Assembly (NCBI GenBank): GCA_965218715.1
Contig: CBDCLY010000018.1
Location: forward strand, 1 to 48,452
Origin: CBDCLY01 sp965218715
GTDB taxonomy: Bacteria; Bacteroidota; Bacteroidia; Flavobacteriales_E; Vicingaceae
DNA: 48,452 nucleotides
Direction: 5' to 3'
Shown: piece after piece, positions 8,413-15,638 of the stretch
Layout of the letters: each line of letters opens with the position of its first letter
How positions within the stretch are numbered: the stretch's first letter is position 1
Program-made: the position numbers and the translations under genes
Notes under the pieces: model-generated
The model's database searches: none
What the model saw: the letters and a program-made list of their open reading frames with translations, nothing else
What the model was told of the DNA's origin: nothing

Positions 8413-9309
8413 TTAGTTAAGCGTAATTCTATTTCTATATTCATTAACTGCCAATTTTAAGGCATTAAATTGATCCTCATTCATGTGGATTTTAGTCTTT
8501 CCTCCCAAAACCATTTTTCCATCACTCTTTGTTTCTTCTGACCTCCCAACTCGCTTTTCTTCCAATGAGGCAAATACCCCTCGTATTGGTTGAAGTGCTT
8601 TTAATTCTTCTTTTACTCCAGATTTATCTTCATTCCTCCTTAAGTATGAATAAAGGTTTCCGAAGGTTATTTTCTGGTCGGCAATCCTTTGGACTGTAGT
8701 AGAACTTTGATCAAATTCCTTTAATGAATTAATTGTAATGTAAAGACTCTCTGCCCATCCTCCGACCGACATTAAAGACAACTTGCCTCCTTGCTCATTT
8801 TGCTCCAAGAAATCCACTGCATCATAATAGGAGTTACCAGCTACGATGGCAAGTGAATCCTTATTTTCTAAATTGCTTTCCATGCGCTCTATCATCTCTT
8901 TCGACATTAAATCAGCAATGTCCAATTTAGAACTCATTAATCTAACCGTTTTATACAAGCCTAAAGTTGCCTCTAAATCTTCATAAGCTGCAGCATAGGC
9001 CAAATCAGCGGTATAAACCCCAAAATTTAAGGCCATACTATTCGGATTATTGATTTCTTCTAATTTATCTATTGAATTCATCAGTTTATTGTCATAGCTC
9101 AGGCCATTATCATTAATAAATCCAAACATTTGATCAGGAGATGGAATTGGATAGTAAGCCTTTTTCTTTCTTTTTTCTAAGGCTTCATTCGCTTCATTCT
9201 CTAATTCATTTTTTTCTTTGTTATCCTCATTGTTCATGGAGCCAGGCTCTTCACAGGAAGAAATAAAAGCAACTAGAAATACTAAATAGAAAATCTTTCT
9301 CATTCTCAT
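8413..9309 (-). CDS. uncharacterised lipoprotein
   Basis: The N-terminus is a lipoprotein signal with a lipobox ending at Cys19 (LVAFISSC), followed by an acidic, charged spacer (NEDNKEKNELENEANEALE) and a predicted mostly helical domain of about 240 residues. The segment MALNFGVYTADLAYAAAYED is distinctive, but I cannot tie it to a characterised family. Two in-frame ATGs occur three codons apart at the start; either gives a plausible signal. It is the first gene of a two-gene unit with the acidic-repeat protein. No terminator or clear promoter is visible upstream. Confidence 0.7.
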   Translation of the reverse strand: MRMRKIFYLVFLVAFISSCEEPGSMNNEDNKEKNELENEANEALEKRKKKAYYPIPSPDQMFGFINDNGLSYDNKLMNSIDKLEEINNPNSMALNFGVYTADLAYAAAYEDLEATLGLYKTVRLMSSKLDIADLMSKEMIERMESNLENKDSLAIVAGNSYYDAVDFLEQNEQGGKLSLMSVGGWAESLYITINSLKEFDQSSTTVQRIADQKITFGNLYSYLRRNEDKSGVKEELKALQPIRGVFASLEEKRVGRSEETKSDGKMVLGGKTKIHMNEDQFNALKLAVNEYRNRITLN

Positions 9310-9376
9310 GGTTTATTTTTTAACCTTCTTAATTGGCGGTTGTTGATTGTTTTGAGTCTTCCAACTAAATTATCAA

Positions 9377-10819
9377 TTAACTCTTAACTAATATCCGAAG
9401 CCCTAAAATAGTAATAATTCCATTAAGTATTAACAACTCAAAACCAAATTGATAACCATTAAATAGTACCTGAGAATTAGATTGAATCAAATAGCAAACA
9501 AGCGGAGAAAGAATACAAACTACTGGCACCATTTTGTCATTTACTGAACGCTTTGAAATCAATCCAAATGCAAATAAACCTAACAAGGGTCCGTAAGTAT
9601 AACCAGCTGCCTTAAACAAACTGCTAATTACGCTTTCGTCATTAATCAACTTAAACAAGAGAATTACGGCCATAAGAATAAATGAAATTGCAACGTGACT
9701 AATTTTTCTGATTTGCGATTGTCTTTCTTTGGAATACTTTTCAATTGACATAAAATCGATACAAACAGAAGTAGTTAAGGCGGTAAGGGCAGAATCTGCA
9801 CTTGAATAGGCGGCTGCAATTAAACCTAAAATGAAAAAAACAGCAGTTAGACTACCTAAATGATTACTAAGGGCTAAACTTGGAAAGAGTTCATCTCCTA
9901 ATTCACTAATTGGTACACCCATTTTATCAGAGTACACAAACAACAGAGCACCCAATCCAAGGAAAAACAGGTTAACTATTACTAGAATAAAACTGAAGGA
10001 TAGCATATTTTTTTGGGCATCTTTAAGGTTTCTACAACTTAAATTTTTCTGCATCATGTCTTGATCTAGCCCAGTCATTACTATGGCAATAAAAACCCCA
10101 GAGAAAAATTGTTTAACAAAGAATTTTTGATCGCGCCAGTCTTCTAAAAAAAACACTTTTGAATATTTACTTTCTTTTACTTCTCTCACCAGATCTAACA
10201 TTCCAAGATCCAATGAATGACCGATTGAATAGATGGCAACACCAACAGCACTAAGCATGAATAAAGTTTGCAGAGAATCTGTCCAAACAATGGTTTTAAT
10301 GCCTCCTCTGAATGTATACAACCAAATTAAAAGTATGGTGATGAAAACTGTTAGGTAGTATGGAATACCAAACTCATCAAAAACGGCTAATTGTAATACA
10401 TTGGCTACAAGAAACAATCTAAAAGCAGCACCAATAATTCTAGACAAAAGAAAATAAAATGCCCCTGTTTTATACGACCAATACCCAAATCGTTGTTCCA
10501 AATAAGTGTAAATGGATATTAAGTTTAGTCTGTAATACAAAGGAAGTAAGACTGTAACAATAACAAAATAGCCAACTAAATAACCCAATACCATTTGCAT
10601 GTAGGAAAACTGACTATCAGCTACCCAACCAGGAACCGAAATGAAAGTAACTCCAGACAAAGACGTCCCAATCATTCCAAATGCCACTAAATACCAAGGG
10701 GAACTTCGATTGCCAATAAAAAAACTTCCATTATCCGCCTTGTCTGAAGTAAGGAAGCTGATTAGCATGAGCATCAAGAAGTAGGCAAGAATTATTAATA
10801 ATATGCTAGTTGAACTCAC
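9377..10819 (-). CDS. sodium:solute symporter (SSS family)
   Basis: This 480-residue integral inner-membrane protein has about 13 hydrophobic helices and the typical N-terminal SSS pattern: FFIGNRSSPWYLVAFGMIG, then TSLSGVTFISVPG, the region equivalent to the first sodium-site helix. The segment SLDLGMLDLV and the later YSSADSALTALTTSVCIDF correspond to the conserved helix with Ser and Thr residues that bind sodium. SSS members import sugars, amino acids, sialic acid, proline or vitamins; nothing here fixes the substrate. The start codon is GTG at 10819. Transcription should begin from the TAATTTTG element at 10842, in a promoter region shared with divergent recR. Confidence 0.88.
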   Translation of the reverse strand: MSSTSILLIILAYFLMLMLISFLTSDKADNGSFFIGNRSSPWYLVAFGMIGTSLSGVTFISVPGWVADSQFSYMQMVLGYLVGYFVIVTVLLPLYYRLNLISIYTYLEQRFGYWSYKTGAFYFLLSRIIGAAFRLFLVANVLQLAVFDEFGIPYYLTVFITILLIWLYTFRGGIKTIVWTDSLQTLFMLSAVGVAIYSIGHSLDLGMLDLVREVKESKYSKVFFLEDWRDQKFFVKQFFSGVFIAIVMTGLDQDMMQKNLSCRNLKDAQKNMLSFSFILVIVNLFFLGLGALLFVYSDKMGVPISELGDELFPSLALSNHLGSLTAVFFILGLIAAAYSSADSALTALTTSVCIDFMSIEKYSKERQSQIRKISHVAISFILMAVILLFKLINDESVISSLFKAAGYTYGPLLGLFAFGLISKRSVNDKMVPVVCILSPLVCYLIQSNSQVLFNGYQFGFELLILNGIITILGLRILVKS

Positions 10820-10841
10820 AGTTATCTTTTTTGCGAAATAA

Positions 10842-10849
10842 CAAAATTA
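10842..10849 (-). promoter_or_regulatory. -7 promoter element for the SSS transporter gene
   Basis: The minus strand reads TAATTTTG, a perfect TAnnTTTG match. Predicted start is near 10835, 16 bases upstream of the GTG start codon at 10819. Confidence 0.5.
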
Positions 10850-10896
10850 TGCCCTGACTAGGCCATTATTTGAAAATATTAAATCGAATTAAGGGT

Positions 10897-10904
10897 TACA
10901 TTTG
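10897..10904 (+). promoter_or_regulatory. -7 promoter element for recR
   Basis: The plus strand reads TACATTTG, a perfect TAnnTTTG match. Its last three bases are an in-frame TTG at 10902 that could be misread as the recR start. The predicted transcription start near 10911 favours the TTG at 10923. Confidence 0.5.
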
Positions 10905-10922
10905 TTTTTTAAGGAATTAGTA

Positions 10923-11546
10923 TTGGACGAATTTTCATCAAAGCACCTCAACGAGGCCATTAACCAAATGGCTAAACTTCCAGGAATTGGAAAAAGAACA
11001 GCACTTCGTTTTGCTCTTCACTTGCTAAAACAGGACGAGCGAGAAATAGAACTACTTTCTGAATCCATTTTAAAATTAGGCAAGCAAGTAAAATACTGCT
11101 CTTCTTGTTTTAATTTATCAGAATTTGAAGTATGTGAAATCTGCAGCAATCCTAAAAGAAATGAACTAGCCCTTTGCATTGTTGAAGACATAAGGGATGT
11201 CATGGCTATTGAAAAAACCGGACAATTCGATGGTCTTTATCACGTTTTAGGTGGTCGAATTTCTCCAATGGAAGGAATTGGCCCGATGGATTTAAAAATT
11301 CAGGAATTAATAGAGCGTTTAGAAGACCGGCCAGTTAAAGAAATTATTTTGGCTTTAAGCACTACAATGGAAGGAGATACAACCAATTTTTATCTTTACA
11401 AAAAGCTTAGTCCTTTTTCAATTAACATCAGTTCAATTGCACGAGGTGTAAGTTTAGGAGATGAATTAGAATATGCCGACGAATTAACTTTAGGACGGTC
11501 AATTATCAATAGGATTCCTTACGAACAGATGATGCGAACGAATTAA
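10923..11546 (+). CDS. recR: recombination protein RecR
   Basis: RecR works with RecO (and RecF) to load RecA on gapped DNA. The helix-hairpin-helix is clear (AKLPGIGKRTALRFALHLL), followed by a four-Cys zinc finger (YCSSC and CEICS) and the Toprim domain (LCIVEDIRDVMAIE, HVLGGRISPMEGIGP). The C-terminal LSTTMEGDTTNFYLY and RGVSLGDELEYADELTL are family hallmarks. There is no ATG near the expected N-terminus. TTG at 10923 gives 207 residues (MDEFSSKHLNEAI), the usual length, and fits the promoter position; TTG at 10902 would add seven residues. The GT2 gene begins two bases after the stop, so the two are probably co-transcribed. Confidence 0.93.
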   Translation: MDEFSSKHLNEAINQMAKLPGIGKRTALRFALHLLKQDEREIELLSESILKLGKQVKYCSSCFNLSEFEVCEICSNPKRNELALCIVEDIRDVMAIEKTGQFDGLYHVLGGRISPMEGIGPMDLKIQELIERLEDRPVKEIILALSTTMEGDTTNFYLYKKLSPFSINISSIARGVSLGDELEYADELTLGRSIINRIPYEQMMRTN

Positions 11547-11548
11547 GA

Positions 11549-13519
11549 ATGAAGTTATCTATTGTTATAGTTAATTACAATGTTCAATTCTTCCTCGAGA
11601 ATTGTTTAAACTCAGTATACAATGCCCTTCAAAACATTGATGCTGAAGTATTTGTAGTGGACAATAACTCGGTAGATAATTCTATGGAAATGGTAAAAGA
11701 AAAATTTCCAGGAGTTATTCGAATAGAAAATAAAATTAATCTCGGTTTTTCTAAAGCAAACAACCAAGCGATTAAAATGGCAAAAGGGCAGTACATATTG
11801 CTTTTGAACCCCGATACTGTAGTAGAGGAAAAAACTTTTCAAGTTTGTATCCACTTTTTTGACAATAATGAGAAAGCTGGTGGATTAGGAGTAAAAATGC
11901 TTGATGGGAAAGGAAAATTCTTACCTGAATCCAAAAGAGGTTTGCCAACTCCTAAAGTAGCTTTTTATAAGATTTTTGGACTGTCATCGCTTTTTCCAAA
12001 GTCGGAGAAATATGGCCAATACCATCTTGGATATTTAGACAAAGATAAAAATCACAAAATTGAAGTTCTCAGTGGAGCATTTATGCTTCTAAGAAAAAAT
12101 GTTCTAGATACTATTGGGCTTTTAGACGAGGATTTTTTCATGTACGGAGAGGACATCGATCTTTCTTATCGAATCTCAAAGGCAGGCTTTCAAAATTATT
12201 ACTTAGCCGATACCTCAATAATACATTACAAAGGCGAAAGCACAAAAAAGAGCAGCATTAATTATGTAATTGTCTTTTATAAGGCCATGGTCATATTTGC
12301 GAGGAAACATTTTAGCAATAAGAATGCGCAAATTTTTTCAACCCTTATCAACCTTGCAATTTACTTAAGGGCTTCCGTTGCTCTAATTACCCGTACAATA
12401 AAACACATTAGCTTACCTGTAATTGATGCAGGCGTAATAATCTATGGGGTATGGAATTTTAAAAATTATTATGAAAATGAAGTCAAATACTCTTCTGGCG
12501 GAAGTTATCCTCACGAATTAGATGAATTTGGCATTCCGATTATTACAGGGCTTTTTGTCTTAATCTCTTTTCTTTGGGGATCCTACTTATTGCCAAGTAG
12601 ATTCTCAAGAATTGTAAAAGCGGTCTTTTCTTCCTCATTGGTAATTCTCCTTTGCTACAGCTTACTTGATGAATCTTATCGCTATTCTAGAGCAATTGTA
12701 CTTTTTGCGTTGGCATGGGGTATCGTAATGATTCCCTTGCTTAGGTTATTCCTTCACCAAATTGGACTTTTTAAATTGGCTAAAACTGAAAAACAGCGAA
12801 TTGCAATTGTTGGAAAAGAGGACGAATTAATTAGAATCACGTCCGTTTTAAAAGACACTTTAATTGAACCCGACCTTTGTGCATACATAAAGATTGATGG
12901 AGATGGAGACAAAGGTGAAGAAGAAGATTTAAATTTTGTAGGTAAGCTTTCTCAATTGAATGATATTATAGACATTTATTCTATTAATGAGGTTATTTTT
13001 TGCTCAAAAAACCTAAGCTCTGAAGAAATTATAATTCAAATGTCTAAGCTTAATTCTGAACTAGTTGATTTCAAAATTGCCCCTCCAGAAAGTTTGTACA
13101 TTATTGGTAGCAATAGCAATCAATCATCAGGAGAATATTACATCATTGGTGCAAACACCATTATGAAACCAATTAATAAGCAGAACAAACGACTGTTGGA
13201 TTTCTGCCTATCGATCTGCCTGATTTTTCTAAGTCCATTCTTGCTACTAATTGGCAATTCTCCCAAACCACTCTATCGAAATCTATTCAAAATTCTAATT
13301 GGCGACTTTTCCTTTGTTGGAATCGGTGGCGGATTACCTAAAAAGGAACCACAACTTAAAATCAAACATGGAATTTTGGCACCTTCAAACCGGTCAACAA
13401 GCAATTTTCCAAGCGAAGAAATTACCGGAAGATTGAACCTGGAATACTGCCGACAATATTCTATGTTTACTGATTTAGAGTTGATTGCAATGAATTTGAA
13501 AAGACTCGACAGAAAATAA
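11549..13519 (+). CDS. GT2 glycosyltransferase fused to a degenerate polyprenyl glycosylphosphotransferase-like module
   Basis: Residues 1-235 are a GT2 (GT-A) glycosyltransferase of the rhamnosyltransferase type: SIVIVNYNVQFFLENCLNS, VVDNNSVDNS, the sugar-nucleotide motif LLNPDT at 85-90, and FFMYGEDIDLSYR near 197-208. About five hydrophobic helices follow (roughly 262-400). Residues 415-545 resemble the cytoplasmic Rossmann-like domain that precedes the catalytic part of polyprenyl-phosphate sugar transferases. Residues 548-656 look like that catalytic domain with its middle deleted: a membrane-associated helix (RLLDFCLSICLIFLSPFLLL), then directly GDFSFVGIGG, then a tail ending in YSMFTDLELIAMNL. 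The stretch that normally carries the KFRTM segment and catalytic Asp-Glu is absent. The GT2 half is probably active at the inner membrane in polysaccharide or glycolipid synthesis; the rest may be only an anchor or regulator. Confidence 0.75.
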   Translation: MKLSIVIVNYNVQFFLENCLNSVYNALQNIDAEVFVVDNNSVDNSMEMVKEKFPGVIRIENKINLGFSKANNQAIKMAKGQYILLLNPDTVVEEKTFQVCIHFFDNNEKAGGLGVKMLDGKGKFLPESKRGLPTPKVAFYKIFGLSSLFPKSEKYGQYHLGYLDKDKNHKIEVLSGAFMLLRKNVLDTIGLLDEDFFMYGEDIDLSYRISKAGFQNYYLADTSIIHYKGESTKKSSINYVIVFYKAMVIFARKHFSNKNAQIFSTLINLAIYLRASVALITRTIKHISLPVIDAGVIIYGVWNFKNYYENEVKYSSGGSYPHELDEFGIPIITGLFVLISFLWGSYLLPSRFSRIVKAVFSSSLVILLCYSLLDESYRYSRAIVLFALAWGIVMIPLLRLFLHQIGLFKLAKTEKQRIAIVGKEDELIRITSVLKDTLIEPDLCAYIKIDGDGDKGEEEDLNFVGKLSQLNDIIDIYSINEVIFCSKNLSSEEIIIQMSKLNSELVDFKIAPPESLYIIGSNSNQSSGEYYIIGANTIMKPINKQNKRLLDFCLSICLIFLSPFLLLIGNSPKPLYRNLFKILIGDFSFVGIGGGLPKKEPQLKIKHGILAPSNRSTSNFPSEEITGRLNLEYCRQYSMFTDLELIAMNLKRLDRK

Positions 13520-13524
13520 TTTTC

Positions 13525-14124
13525 TCATCGGATAAAAATTGGAATGGATAGCACCTCGCTATTTTCAAATTCAACTTTAAGGTATCGCATTCCTGAATTT
13601 AAGGGAGATAATTTGACATCAGCCTCAAAACCCTTATGACCAATCTTTTCATATTCTAACTTGCCAGATTGAGAGAAAACATAAACTGAAAAATTCAATT
13701 GCCCAACATTCCTTATTGCAACTCTAAATTCTCCATTAGAGGGATTAGGATATGCAGCAATCTTCTTTTCTTTTAGCTGAGAAAGCAAATCAACCTGCAA
13801 AACTTTAGAGAATTCTGCCTCATCTAATTTTAATCGATAATGATGTTTAGAATAAGAATTCACCTGTTCATCAATCCAAGTATAACTAATTGCTTCAGTT
13901 GCATTTCCACAAACAGAAGGGTAAGTATAGACGGTGCTAAATTCACCATTTGGAAATTGCCTTTGAACTTCCAATGCCTGACAGGTGGAGCCAGGGCTCA
14001 TGGTCCATTTCACAATCACTTCCAATTGCTCAGTTCGTTCTAATTGAAAACTTTGTATTCGAGAACTTTGCCCCAAAAGTGAGAAAGAAAGAATTAAGAA
14101 AAGAAATAGGTAAACAAATTTCAT
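13525..14124 (-). CDS. small secreted protein with type IX secretion C-terminal sorting domain
   Basis: The 199-residue protein has a signal peptide (MKFVYLFLFLILSFSLLGQ). Its last roughly 80 residues match the type A T9SS sorting domain: AAYPNPSNGEFRVAI, then a beta-strand region with FSQSGK, and the ending GMRYLKVEFENSEVLSIPIFIR. Such proteins cross the outer membrane by T9SS and are anchored or released after the domain is cleaved. The mature N-terminal region is only about 95 residues, has two Cys (STCQAL and SVCGN) and looks beta-sandwich-like, without a recognised enzyme motif. It converges with the GT2 fusion gene across a five-base gap. Confidence 0.85.
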   Translation of the reverse strand: MKFVYLFLFLILSFSLLGQSSRIQSFQLERTEQLEVIVKWTMSPGSTCQALEVQRQFPNGEFSTVYTYPSVCGNATEAISYTWIDEQVNSYSKHHYRLKLDEAEFSKVLQVDLLSQLKEKKIAAYPNPSNGEFRVAIRNVGQLNFSVYVFSQSGKLEYEKIGHKGFEADVKLSPLNSGMRYLKVEFENSEVLSIPIFIR

Positions 14125-14220
14125 AGTTCGTAAACGCTAAATTATTTTATTTCTTGCCATGAATAATTGAAGTCTAAGTATAAGGAGATAATTGTCAGCA
14201 AATTGTCATCGAAAAAAGCC

Positions 14221-14228
14221 TAATTTTG
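14221..14228 (+). promoter_or_regulatory. -7 promoter element for the E2 gene
   Basis: The plus strand reads TAATTTTG, a perfect TAnnTTTG match, 19 bases before the ATG at 14248, followed by an A-rich leader (AAAAGAAATAAAAG) typical of Bacteroidota translation starts. Confidence 0.5.
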
Positions 14229-14247
14229 CAAAAGAAATAAAAGAAAA

Positions 14248-15540
14248 ATGGCGGAAATAGAGCTTATCATGCCTAAAATGGGCGAAAGTGTTGCGGAAGC
14301 AACAATTACCAAATGGTTAAAATCTGAAGGTGAAAGTGTTGAGGCAGAAGAACCTGTAATAGAGATTGCTACTGATAAGGTTGACTCAGAAATACCAGCA
14401 CCACAAGATGGAATTTTAAAAAAGATACTTTTCTCTGAAGACGAAGTAGTTCAAGTAGGGCAAGCAATTGCAATTATTGAGATAGAAGGCGAATCAAGTG
14501 GATCGACACCAGCTCCAACTGAGCAAAAAGAGCTTGCTCCAAATGTTGAAGAAAACAAGCAAACTCCTGCCCTTGAAAATGTTTCAGGCTCTGACCCATC
14601 AAGTTATTCTGAGAGCAAACAATTCTTTTCTCCATTGGTAAAAAGCATTGCTTCTAATGAAGGGATATCACTTTCTGAACTTGAAAAAATAACTGGAAGC
14701 GGACTGAAGGGAAGAGTTACTAAAGATGACCTTTTAGCACACATTAATGACAAGTCTTCAACAACTTCAAATGCCCCTGTACCAAAGAAAAGCAGCAATA
14801 CTCCAAAATCCGCAGGAATAATCATGGAAAATGGTGATGAAATCATTGAGATGGACAGGATGCGCAAGCTTATTTCTGATCACATGGTGATGTCTAAACA
14901 AACCTCTGCCCATGTAACGTCATTTGTTGAAGCAGATGTTACCAATATGGTTCTCTGGAGGAACAAAGTGAAATCAGCATTTTTAGCCCAAGAAGGTGAA
15001 AAAATTACTTTTACCCCAATTATTATGGAGGCTGTTGCAAAGGCAATTAGAGAACTTCCAATGATAAATGTTTCAGTAAATGGCAACAACATTATTGTTC
15101 GAAAAAGAATAAACTTAGGAATGGCAACAGCTCTACCCTCTGGAAATCTAATTGTTCCTGTTATTAAGGATGCTGGCGAGAAAAACCTTGTAGGATTAAC
15201 CAAATCTGTAAATGATTTAGCCAATAGAGCTCGAAACAACAAACTCCAGCCGGATGAAATCTCAGGTGGAACATTTACCGTAACCAATGTAGGCACCTTT
15301 GGAAACGTGATGGGAACCCCCATTATCAATCAACCACAAGTTGCAATTTTGGCGGTTGGTGCGATCAGAAAAAAGCCTGCTGTAATTGAAACGCCTTTTG
15401 GAGATACCATTGGAGTTAGACATCAAATGTTCTTGTCTTTATCTTATGACCATCGCGTAGTAGATGGCTCCCTTGGTGGTAGTTTTGTGCAGCGAGTTGC
15501 AAAGATTCTTGAGGAATTTGACATGAATCGTGAAATTTAA
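14248..15540 (+). CDS. 2-oxoacid dehydrogenase complex E2 (dihydrolipoyl acyltransferase)
   Basis: E2 transfers the acyl group from lipoyl-lysine to CoA in pyruvate, 2-oxoglutarate or branched-chain 2-oxoacid dehydrogenase complexes. The lipoyl domain is at residues 1-80 with the modified Lys at 44 (EIATDKVDSEIP). A Pro/Ser/Glu-rich linker leads to the E1/E3-binding domain at about 125-168 (SPLVKSIASNEGISLSEL). The catalytic domain fills 200-430, with the active-site motif DHRVVDG (His402, Asp406). The GESVAEATITKWL lipoyl domain and the overall sequence lean towards the branched-chain type, but this is not decisive. No E1 or E3 gene is adjacent, so this E2 is orphaned here. Confidence 0.88.
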   Translation: MAEIELIMPKMGESVAEATITKWLKSEGESVEAEEPVIEIATDKVDSEIPAPQDGILKKILFSEDEVVQVGQAIAIIEIEGESSGSTPAPTEQKELAPNVEENKQTPALENVSGSDPSSYSESKQFFSPLVKSIASNEGISLSELEKITGSGLKGRVTKDDLLAHINDKSSTTSNAPVPKKSSNTPKSAGIIMENGDEIIEMDRMRKLISDHMVMSKQTSAHVTSFVEADVTNMVLWRNKVKSAFLAQEGEKITFTPIIMEAVAKAIRELPMINVSVNGNNIIVRKRINLGMATALPSGNLIVPVIKDAGEKNLVGLTKSVNDLANRARNNKLQPDEISGGTFTVTNVGTFGNVMGTPIINQPQVAILAVGAIRKKPAVIETPFGDTIGVRHQMFLSLSYDHRVVDGSLGGSFVQRVAKILEEFDMNREI

Positions 15541-15605
15541 ACGATAAACAATCAATTGTTAGATATTAATTACATTAATTCTCTCATTTATTAGCCTCAA
15601 TGAGA

Positions 15606-15613
15606 TATATTTG
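15606..15613 (+). promoter_or_regulatory. -7 promoter element for the PorE-like gene
   Basis: The plus strand reads TATATTTG, a perfect TAnnTTTG match. It lies downstream of an in-frame ATG at 15600, so transcription starting near 15620 would exclude that codon and use the ATG at 15639. Confidence 0.5.
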
Positions 15614-15638
15614 TAATTCAGCGATTTACCCAACTATT

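Noticed and set aside
13511..13525. AT-only inverted repeat AGAAAATAATTTTCT between convergent stop codons
   Set aside because: Seven-base arms of A-T pairs with a one-base centre cannot form a stable terminator; chance is likely in AT-rich DNA.
15547..15560. Inverted repeat AACAATCAATTGTT after the E2 gene
   Set aside because: Arms of six bases with a two-base centre are expected by chance in AT-rich sequence, and no regulator or promoter overlaps it.
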